Below are positions 1-4,745 of a stretch of 8,290 nt of DNA, one piece after another. Numbering within the stretch: the first letter of the stretch is position 1; each line of letters opens with the position of its first letter. Under the pieces are notes generated by a model. That model was not told where the DNA came from. It was given only the letters and a program-made list of their open reading frames with translations, and searched no databases. The translations under genes and the position numbers were made by a program. Origin of the DNA: Candidatus Ratteibacteria bacterium. GTDB taxonomy: Bacteria > CAIJMQ01. The stretch lies in contig JAQURI010000062.1 in the NCBI GenBank assembly GCA_028715665.1, forward strand, positions 1 to 8,290, written 5' to 3'.

Positions 1-46
1 GCACATTTTTGTGCACCCCTCTTATGAGGCAGCGTGCAGGTGCACC
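1..46. other. Nested inverted repeats at the window edge, function unknown
   Basis: Three complementary pairs are visible. GCACA at 1-5 pairs with TGTGC at 10-14. GTGCACC at 11-17 pairs with GGTGCAC at 39-45. Inside the latter, CCTC at 18-21 pairs with GAGG at 26-29 around a TTAT loop. The first two hairpins share bases 11-14, so they cannot form together. The segment lies downstream of tRNA-Phe on the minus strand, but no T-run follows the stem in that direction, so it is not a typical terminator. The window cuts it off. It could be the end of a structured RNA, a repeat element or a DNA-binding site. Confidence 0.35.
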
Positions 47-60
47 AACAAACAAAATAC

Positions 61-136
61 TGGTGGCGAGACCCAGAATCGAACTGGGGACGCCAGGATT
101 TTCAGTCCTGCGCTCTACCGACTGAGCTATCTCGCC
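61..136 (-). tRNA. tRNA-Phe (anticodon GAA), CCA encoded
   Basis: The minus strand folds into a complete cloverleaf of 76 nt. The acceptor stem GGCGAGA pairs with TCTCGCC. The D-arm has GCTC/GAGC, the anticodon stem CAGGA/TCCTG encloses loop CTGAAAA with anticodon GAA, and the T-arm CCCAG/CTGGG encloses TTCGATT. The discriminator is A, and the 3' CCA is encoded at 61-63. It reads UUU and UUC codons. It lies downstream of tRNA-Arg in the same direction, separated by the 10-bp-period array, so it may share a transcript with tRNA-Arg or use a promoter at 267-275. Confidence 0.97.
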
Positions 137-150
137 GTTTATCAGCTACG

Positions 151-260
151 TGGTTAACAACAGTTAACATGGGTTAACATTAGTTAACAATGGTTACTCA
201 TTTATTTTTATCGCAACTTTTTATTAACCTTTATTAACTTTTTTTAACCATTAATAACTT
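151..260. repeat. TTAAC array with a 10-bp period between two tRNA genes
   Basis: TTAAC occurs exactly at 154, 164, 174, 184, 224, 234 and 244. Degenerate copies stay in register at 194 (TTACT), 214 (CAACT) and 254 (ATAAC); only the 204 slot is lost. The left half (153-188) is the palindromic GTTAACA form, and the right half is ATTAAC or TTTAAC with T-rich spacers. The spacing is close to one helical turn, so all copies face the same side of the DNA. The array lies between tRNA-Arg and tRNA-Phe. It could be a phased protein-binding or bending site, or a transcribed leader of tRNA-Phe. No coding potential is seen. Confidence 0.85.
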
Positions 261-266
261 TTTTTT

Positions 267-275
267 ATTATATCA
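267..275 (-). promoter_or_regulatory. Candidate extended -10 promoter reading toward tRNA-Phe
   Basis: On the minus strand the sequence TGATATAAT combines a perfect TATAAT (267-272) with an upstream TG one base away, the extended -10 form. A -35 placed 17 bp upstream would fall inside tRNA-Arg (about 290-295) and matches poorly. Transcription would start near 260, run through the 10-bp array and enter tRNA-Phe. AT-rich DNA yields such matches by chance, so this is only a candidate. Confidence 0.35.
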
Positions 276-284
276 GATTCTCGG

Positions 285-358
285 CGCGCCTGGCAGGAAT
301 TGAACCTGCAGCCTACGGATTAGAAATCCGTTGCTCTATCCAATTGAGCTACAGGCGC
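285..358 (-). tRNA. tRNA-Arg (anticodon TCT), CCA not encoded
   Basis: The minus strand gives a 74-nt cloverleaf. The acceptor GCGCCTG pairs with CAGGCGC, the D-arm is GCTC/GAGC, the anticodon stem ACGGA/TCCGT encloses loop TTTCTAA with anticodon TCT, and the T-arm GCAGG/CCTGC encloses TTCAATT. The discriminator is G and the following genomic bases are CCG, so CCA must be added after transcription. It reads AGA and probably AGG. A well-spaced promoter lies just upstream at 374-402. Confidence 0.96.
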
Positions 359-373
359 ATTGTTTAAGGAAAG

Positions 374-402
374 ATTTTAAAGCAAAAGCTCAAATATTTC
401 AA
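374..402 (-). promoter_or_regulatory. Sigma70-type promoter of tRNA-Arg
   Basis: On the minus strand TTGAAA (397-402, -35) and TAAAAT (374-379, -10) are separated by exactly 17 bp. Each box matches the consensus at five of six or four of six positions. The predicted start near 367 is about nine bases before the mature tRNA 5' end at 358, a normal distance for tRNA genes. It also lies downstream of the terminator that closes the preceding operon, so a fresh start is expected here. Confidence 0.7.
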
Positions 403-475
403 TTTTCCCCCCACCCCTATAGAAAACCTTAGTTGTAAAGCCATGAATGAATGATAATATTTTTTGTGAAGCCAG

Positions 476-507
476 AAACAAACAAAACCACACTTGCAAA
501 GGTGTGG
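476..507 (-). terminator. Rho-independent terminator closing the minus-strand gene block
   Basis: On the minus strand a six-base-pair stem CCACAC/GTGTGG (502-507 with 488-493) encloses an eight-base loop and is followed by TTTTGTTTGTTT (476-487). It begins three bases after the stop codon of the HAD gene. It is the only clear intrinsic terminator in the window, so it may end transcripts from several upstream genes. Confidence 0.8.
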
Positions 508-510
508 GGT

Positions 511-1143
511 TTACAAAAAATAAAATATTTCTTCTAACCTTGAAATGCTGAAATCTTTGGTCTTTTTCTCTCTTTCAATAAGAATGCTCTTGTAACCCGC
601 CTCAAGAGAAAACTCATAGTCCAAAATATGATGGTCGCCTATATGTAAAATACACGAAGGAGATGTCTTGATGACTTTGGAGATATGTCTGTAGAGCTCG
701 GGCGATTTTACCCGTTTGAAATCGCTTATTGTTGAAAAAACTTTATCAAAATGCCTATCGAATTTTTTAATTTTTTCTTTGAGGAAAATCCTGGGCATAC
801 AGGTAATAACAATTACCCTGAATCCTTCTTCCTTGAGCTTTCTCAATACAGGCAACACATCGGGATAAACGATAATTAATTGTTCCCGTCTTTTAAATAT
901 ATCCTTGGCGGACGTTGAAATTCCGAATTTTTTAAGCCAATGTTGAACATCATACCAGCGAAGGTCTTTATCCCCTAATTTCCTATATTCACAAAGGCAG
1001 AACTTTTTTGCTTCTAAAAAAGAACATCCCCGCTTATGGGCAACCAAAGCGGGGATGTCATTTTCCCATATAAGGTCGTTGAATCTTTGGTCAATTAACG
1101 TTCCATCAACATCAAAGGAAACAACGCGAACCTTTTTGTTCAC
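511..1143 (-). CDS. HAD-superfamily hydrolase (probable small-molecule phosphatase)
   Basis: The 210-residue protein carries all four HAD motifs. Motif I is DVDGT (D11 nucleophile, D13 acid/base), motif II is the Thr of VIVITC (T114), motif III is K146 in KSPELY, and motif IV is GDHHILD (D170, D175). The helical segment between motifs I and II (about 20-90) suggests a subfamily I C1 cap, as in phosphoglycolate phosphatase or YjjG-like enzymes. It is probably a cytosolic, Mg-dependent phosphomonoesterase, but the substrate cannot be read from sequence. The start codon is GTG. The only SD-like bases, AGAGG at 1157-1161, overlap the stop of the preceding gene and lie 13 nt away, a long spacing that may mean translational coupling. 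The 17-bp gap to the isomerase-like gene indicates co-transcription. A terminator follows directly. Confidence 0.88.
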   Translation of the reverse strand: MNKKVRVVSFDVDGTLIDQRFNDLIWENDIPALVAHKRGCSFLEAKKFCLCEYRKLGDKDLRWYDVQHWLKKFGISTSAKDIFKRREQLIIVYPDVLPVLRKLKEEGFRVIVITCMPRIFLKEKIKKFDRHFDKVFSTISDFKRVKSPELYRHISKVIKTSPSCILHIGDHHILDYEFSLEAGYKSILIEREKKTKDFSISRLEEIFYFL

Positions 1144-1160
1144 AATTTATATGTATCCTC

Positions 1161-2366
1161 TTATTTCCCAAACATTTTCCTATTTACTGCCAAATCCAAC
1201 CTGCCGATTCCGAGCGGAGCTTTTAGAACCTTGTCCACGTCTATTTTGGCTCTTCTTATTGCATCGATATCTCCATCCGAGAGAATATCAGCCAATGCGG
1301 GGTCTGCATTCCACATTTTATCCTGCATTTTAGATATCTTGGTATCTTTGTTAATGCTATCCGCCACATTTTCCGTCATCCTCAACGCTTCAACGCACAT
1401 TCTGATGAAGTCTTTTCTTAGTTCAATTGCGTTGGCTTTTCCCGGAGCGCAATCGGTTCTGAGAACATGGCAATCGAATTCCACATGCCCGTTCCATTTA
1501 AGCTGGTCGAGAATCCAGAATATACCGACTGTTTCTTTTATTCCGTCCATTCCTATTAGAGGAGGATTGTCGTTGTCGAACTGGTTAGGTTTTTGGTTCC
1601 CGAAATGAAGGAAGAAGAGTTTGCCCAAACTTGCGGTAAATCCAGCTGCCGCAGAAGCGGAAAGTCCCGTCATCTCTTCATGCTGCAAAAGTTCGGGATT
1701 AACACCCCAGAAATCTGGCTCATCCAAACGTTCAATTATCGCCAGAGAATGTCCTACCGTAGGAATAAACATCTCGCCCCTGGGTTCGTTGGGTTTATTT
1801 TCTATCGTTCCATGCTCGATTGAAAGATTATTTTCATGTATATATCTCGTGGCTAAATTTAACCCTTCTATTATATATTTGTAGCATCTGTCCCAAGGAA
1901 CAGCGAACTGGCTCTCAAAACCGTCTCTTGCCACCCAATAAGTAGAATATTTGGCGCCGAAGAAATTACCTATTCTCAAAGCGCGCATTACTTTTTTCGC
2001 CGCAAGAATTCTTATTTTGGGGTCTGGATTAGTCAAGCCGCCGTTACGAAAAATAGGATTTGTATGAAGGTTGCAGGTTATCATAATCATCGGCAAACCG
2101 ACTTTATCCATTCTTCTTTTAAGTTCTTTCAATGTTTTATGAGTTTTGCTGTTGGGGTTCAAATCGTCTTCTGGATTTTTGGGGTCCCAATTAACAAGGT
2201 CATCGTCATGAGCAGACGTAAAATCGATAAGTTTTTCTTTCTTACCCCAGCAGAGAATATCGCAGACTTCCAAAGAACTAAGTCTGTCCATAATAGCAAC
2301 CCCGAAAGGGTCTCCTACAGGATTTCCGACACACCAAAACGGCATAGATGCTTTTCTTTTAGCCAT
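1161..2366 (-). CDS. Divergent xylose isomerase-like TIM-barrel protein
   Basis: The 401-residue protein aligns by eye with the shorter, Streptomyces-type xylose isomerases. Shared elements are HDDDL (catalytic His, H53), a TCNL...FRNGG segment (97-110), W144 before ARDG, IENKPNEPRG (E189, K191), PTVGHSLAIIERL, GVNPE...HEEM (E225, H229), FDND (D264, D266) and FDCH (D298). Most ligands of the two-metal site are thus present. Differences from true XylA are H254 where the family has the metal ligand Asp of HIDLNGQ, H101 at the usual pocket Phe, one extra residue between E225 and H229, and H300 where FDFK has Lys. It probably isomerises a sugar or sugar-like compound other than D-xylose. A strong AAAGGAGG site lies 8 nt before the ATG. 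The HAD gene follows after 17 bp. No kinase or transporter is in view. Confidence 0.8.
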   Translation of the reverse strand: MAKRKASMPFWCVGNPVGDPFGVAIMDRLSSLEVCDILCWGKKEKLIDFTSAHDDDLVNWDPKNPEDDLNPNSKTHKTLKELKRRMDKVGLPMIMITCNLHTNPIFRNGGLTNPDPKIRILAAKKVMRALRIGNFFGAKYSTYWVARDGFESQFAVPWDRCYKYIIEGLNLATRYIHENNLSIEHGTIENKPNEPRGEMFIPTVGHSLAIIERLDEPDFWGVNPELLQHEEMTGLSASAAAGFTASLGKLFFLHFGNQKPNQFDNDNPPLIGMDGIKETVGIFWILDQLKWNGHVEFDCHVLRTDCAPGKANAIELRKDFIRMCVEALRMTENVADSINKDTKISKMQDKMWNADPALADILSDGDIDAIRRAKIDVDKVLKAPLGIGRLDLAVNRKMFGK

Positions 2367-2448
2367 TGTAAAAACCTCCTTTGTTATTAGGGTTATTTAT
2401 TTGAAATATTTCTTGTCTTTAAGAAGGTGGTATGATAACACAAAACGT

Positions 2449-2479
2449 CCTTTTATAAAAGGTAAAATATTTTTATGAA
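2449..2479 (-). promoter_or_regulatory. Candidate promoter with a palindromic operator before the isomerase gene
   Basis: On the minus strand TTCATA (2474-2479) and TATAAA (2452-2457) are spaced by 16 bp, a plausible -35/-10 pair that would start a leader of about 80 nt before the isomerase ATG at 2366. The -10 is embedded in a perfect 14-bp palindrome, CCTTTTATAAAAGG (2449-2462). A repressor dimer bound there would block RNA polymerase. This is inference from sequence form only; the 139-bp gap, large for this compact block, supports a separate transcription start. Confidence 0.35.
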
Positions 2480-2489
2480 CTTTACATTT

Positions 2490-2505
2490 ATATATACGTA
2501 TATAT
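2490..2505. repeat. Perfect 16-bp AT-rich palindrome next to the URO-D-like stop codon
   Basis: The sequence centred on ACGT between 2497 and 2498 is symmetric for eight bases on each side and abuts the stop codon of the URO-D-like gene. It is almost all A and T, so an RNA hairpin would be weak, and it lacks the GC stem of a terminator. It may be a protein site or a chance alternation of TA steps. Confidence 0.4.
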
Positions 2506-3537
2506 TTATCTAAAATTATGAATTGTTTCAACAAATGTTTTTAAATTTTTAGAGGAAACACCCGGAGGCATGCCTCCGCCGCATGAGAATATAACTCTTG
2601 ATTTATCTTCCAAAGAATCCAAAAGTTTAATTGCCGCTTTTCTCACGTCTTCCGTGCTTCCGCTTGCAAGGACATCTCTCGGAGGGATATTGCCGAGCAT
2701 TACGACTTTATTTTGGGTCATTTTTTTCAAATCATTCAGGGAAGTGTCAAAACCCATATTGAACAAATTGATTCCTATTTCCGGCAGAAAAGGAAGCGAT
2801 ACTCCGCACTGTGCATCATTATGCAGGAATTTCACGGAAACATCGGCATCATACAATTGTTTGAAATACGGCAAAGCAAAAGTCTTGAATTCCTTTTCGC
2901 CGATAAATCCTATAATATCGTCCAGTAAAAATATACCGTCGATAGAAGGAAATGCTTCTATTTGTAATTTCAACCATTCTTTAAGAAAAGTAGTAACTTT
3001 GTTTAATAATAGGTGCGTTCTATTTGGTTCTAACATCATTGCCATCAAGAATTCGGTCGCACCCATCAGATAACTTGAAATATTCAAGGGACCGCGAGCA
3101 ACCGCAAATCTAATCTTATATCCAGCTTTTTCTATTTTAGGCTGCGCTAATTTCAACCTATTAAGCACAAACGGCAAAAGCCCATCTGTTGCTGGATTTG
3201 GGATTACAAGCTCATCTATTTCTGCGGTAGAGCGAATTATTTTATGTGCGTGAGGAAATTCATTTTTTGGAAAAATGCAGCGGACTCCAAAAGCGGACGG
3301 CTCGGTGCACATGCCAAATTCCGACCAAAATCCCGGCAAAAATATGACATCTTTAAATTCATTAACTGCTTTAAGATTAGCATTTAGCCATATTTCTTCA
3401 CTGGTAAAATAATCTAAGATTGACTTGCCATACCAATTGGGAAGCCACGGGCAATCGACTATAAATCCCACAGGCAAAGGTTTCAATATTTTCCCGTTAA
3501 TGACATTCAGTAAATCCTGCCATTGTTTGTCTGTCAT
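2506..3537 (-). CDS. Uroporphyrinogen decarboxylase-superfamily (MtaA-like) protein
   Basis: The 343-residue protein has the C-terminal pattern of the URO-D/MtaA fold: a LHND segment (H239 to D241), FDTSLNDLKK (263-272), VVMLGNIPP (278-286) and SCGGGMPPG (318-326), followed by the NLKTFVETI helix. The arginine-rich N-terminal signature of true HemE is absent, and no haem genes are nearby, so it is unlikely to make coproporphyrinogen. In corrinoid:CoM methyltransferases the strand here carries a His-x-Cys zinc site plus a later Cys. In this protein H239, C244 and C319 are candidate ligands in a changed arrangement. It may be a corrinoid-linked methyltransferase or an uncharacterised lyase. ATG has AGGGGG at 8 nt. 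The gene lies between a heptad-repeat element upstream and the isomerase-like gene downstream. Confidence 0.75.
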   Translation of the reverse strand: MTDKQWQDLLNVINGKILKPLPVGFIVDCPWLPNWYGKSILDYFTSEEIWLNANLKAVNEFKDVIFLPGFWSEFGMCTEPSAFGVRCIFPKNEFPHAHKIIRSTAEIDELVIPNPATDGLLPFVLNRLKLAQPKIEKAGYKIRFAVARGPLNISSYLMGATEFLMAMMLEPNRTHLLLNKVTTFLKEWLKLQIEAFPSIDGIFLLDDIIGFIGEKEFKTFALPYFKQLYDADVSVKFLHNDAQCGVSLPFLPEIGINLFNMGFDTSLNDLKKMTQNKVVMLGNIPPRDVLASGSTEDVRKAAIKLLDSLEDKSRVIFSCGGGMPPGVSSKNLKTFVETIHNFR

Positions 3538-3566
3538 AATAAAATCCCCCTGTAATATAAACCAAA

Positions 3567-3686
3567 GTAGAAAGTAGCAAGTAGAGAGTAGAGAGAATTA
3601 TTCCCATTTCAGATTTTGAGGACGCTCCTTATTCTAAAATTTCATTTATTTTTTTATCTCTCTTCTTTCTACTCTTTTCTCTCTCC
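3567..3686. repeat. Heptad-repeat element A: two inverted arms of 7-bp units
   Basis: The left arm has GTAG-headed units in exact 7-bp steps at 3567, 3574, 3581 and 3588, such as GTAGAAA and GTAGAGA. The right arm (3659-3686) has four 7-bp units of the complementary kind, for example TTTCTAC at 3666 and TCTCTTC at 3659. Paired as a stem, the arms match at about 20 of 28 positions around a 63-bp AT-rich centre. The element fills the gap between the xerC stop (five bases past the right arm) and the URO-D-like gene, whose SD site is kept outside the left arm. It resembles the heptanucleotide STRR sequences of cyanobacteria in form, not in sequence. Confidence 0.7.
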
Positions 3687-3691
3687 TTTTT

Positions 3692-4597
3692 TTAAGCCCT
3701 CGGATGAGTTTTATCGTAAACCGCTTTAAGCCGTTTTGTCGTAAGATGCGTATAAATTTGCGTAGTCGACAAAGACGCATGCCCAAGCAATTCCTGCACC
3801 GCTCTAAGGTCAGCGCCCCGTTCCAAAAGATGGGTCGCGAAACTATGGCGGAAGCTATGGACCGAAACGTGCTTTTTTATCGCGGCTTCTTTTATATAAT
3901 CATGGACAATTTTTTTTACGCTTTCCGCAGAAAGCCGTCCGCCCCAATTATTCAAAAATAACGCTTCTTTATTCACGCTCAAATCCTTTCTGAGCGAAAC
4001 AAAAAAAGAATTTCTTTTGTTAAAATACTCGCTCAATGCTTCAAGCGCTTTATTCCCGACCGGAACTATTCTCTCCTTTCTTCCCTTTCCTTTCACTTTT
4101 ACAATACCTCCCCCGAAATCTATACTGTCAACATTCATACCGACGAGTTCGGACACACGCACACCCGTAGAATATAGTGTTTCCAGAACAGCTTTGTCTC
4201 GGATGCTCAAATGGTCGTTCGACGGCAAGGAAAGAATTGTTTCGATTTCCCGAATACTCATCGGCTCGGGCAAGACACCCTTCTTTTTGGGACTGGAAAT
4301 AAGGGAACAAGGATTGGAATTTATAAGTTCGTTTCTAATAGCAAACTTAAAAAACGACCGCAGTGCGGCAATTTTCCTTCCTATAGAATTTGAACTATAA
4401 CCGTCGCTATGAAGAGTCGTCAAGAAATCCCTTATATGCGTGGTCTGGATTTGTTCCATTTTTATCTTAGGATAATGTTTACTCAAAAACTTATTGAACT
4501 GTTCGAGGTCGGTTTTATAACTTGTTAGAGTGTTCTGCGGCAAATTCCGTTCTATCTTCAAAAATTTTACAAATTGTTCTATTCTTTCTTTCTCCAT
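3692..4597 (-). CDS. xerC: Tyrosine site-specific recombinase XerC/XerD
   Basis: The 301-residue protein matches Xer recombinases end to end. An N-terminal SAM-like core-binding domain (about 1-95) is followed by the catalytic domain with R147 (STGVRVSEL), K171 (KGKGRKER), H247 and R250 (HSFRH), H273 (LGHASLSTTQ) and the nucleophile Y282 (IYTH), ending in HPRA. Spacing agrees with E. coli XerD (R148, K172, H244, R247, H270, Y279). Its job is to resolve chromosome dimers at dif, normally as a XerC-XerD pair. The position next to topA, as in Firmicutes, favours the name XerC, but XerD or a single-Xer system cannot be excluded. No SD site precedes the ATG; element B begins nine bases upstream. 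All catalytic residues are intact, and nothing suggests a phage integrase. Confidence 0.92.
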   Translation of the reverse strand: MEKERIEQFVKFLKIERNLPQNTLTSYKTDLEQFNKFLSKHYPKIKMEQIQTTHIRDFLTTLHSDGYSSNSIGRKIAALRSFFKFAIRNELINSNPCSLISSPKKKGVLPEPMSIREIETILSLPSNDHLSIRDKAVLETLYSTGVRVSELVGMNVDSIDFGGGIVKVKGKGRKERIVPVGNKALEALSEYFNKRNSFFVSLRKDLSVNKEALFLNNWGGRLSAESVKKIVHDYIKEAAIKKHVSVHSFRHSFATHLLERGADLRAVQELLGHASLSTTQIYTHLTTKRLKAVYDKTHPRA

Positions 4598-4606
4598 GTT
4601 TAATTA

Positions 4607-4745
4607 CAGAAGTCAGCCATCAGAAGACAGAAATCAGATTACAAGATATAAAAAATTTTAACCCCATCACTTGTTCATTATATTTATTTATTTTTATTTG
4701 CTATCTTTTACATTCTGTTGACTGTCCTCTGTTCTCTGTTTTCTG
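4607..4745. repeat. Heptad-repeat element B: inverted CAG/CTG arms, one inside topA
   Basis: The left arm has CAG at exact 7-bp steps at 4607, 4614, 4621, 4628 and 4635. The right arm has CTG at 4715, 4722, 4729, 4736 and 4743, again strictly every seven bases. Both arms span 35 bp (4607-4641 and 4711-4745); paired as a stem they match at about 24 of 35 positions around a 69-bp AT-rich centre. The architecture copies element A with a different unit. The left arm ends nine bases before the xerC start codon. The right arm lies wholly within the 3' end of topA and encodes TopA residues about 665-677. Confidence 0.75.

Noticed and set aside
1..60. A degenerate tRNA-Met-like fragment on the minus strand, with CTCATAA resembling an anticodon loop
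   Set aside because: No anticodon stem closes around it, and neither a D-arm nor a TTCRANN T-loop is present. The paired bases fit a different fold.
151..260. The TTAAC array as a replication origin with iterons
   Set aside because: No DnaA box resembling TTATCCACA is seen nearby, and no dnaA, dnaN or rep gene is in the window.
433..474. Imperfect 11-bp direct repeat (TTGTAAAGCCA and TTGTGAAGCCA) in the gap between the terminator and tRNA-Arg promoter
   Set aside because: Only two copies with no associated structure or gene; chance is a sufficient explanation.
2570..3073. Long open plus-strand frames opposite the URO-D-like, topA, xerC and isomerase genes
   Set aside because: They lie antisense to clear family members, have no credible ribosome binding site and show no recognisable protein motif. 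They are by-products of the real coding frames.
2506..3537. Calling the URO-D-fold gene hemE
   Set aside because: The conserved arginine-containing N-terminal motif of HemE is missing, the metal-site region resembles MtaA-type proteins, and no haem pathway gene is near.
3553..3581. A promoter for the URO-D-like gene using TATATT and TTGCTA from the heptad arm
   Set aside because: The spacing of 15 bp is too short and the -35 match is weak; AT-rich sequence gives such pairs easily.
3692..4597. Phage or genomic-island integrase beside tRNA genes
   Set aside because: Length, catalytic spacing and the HPRA ending are those of housekeeping Xer recombinases. No attachment-site duplication of a tRNA end or other mobile gene is seen.
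3567..4745. Heptad arrays as a CRISPR array
   Set aside because: The units are 7 bp and contiguous, with no long conserved repeats, no spacers of 30-40 bp and no cas genes.
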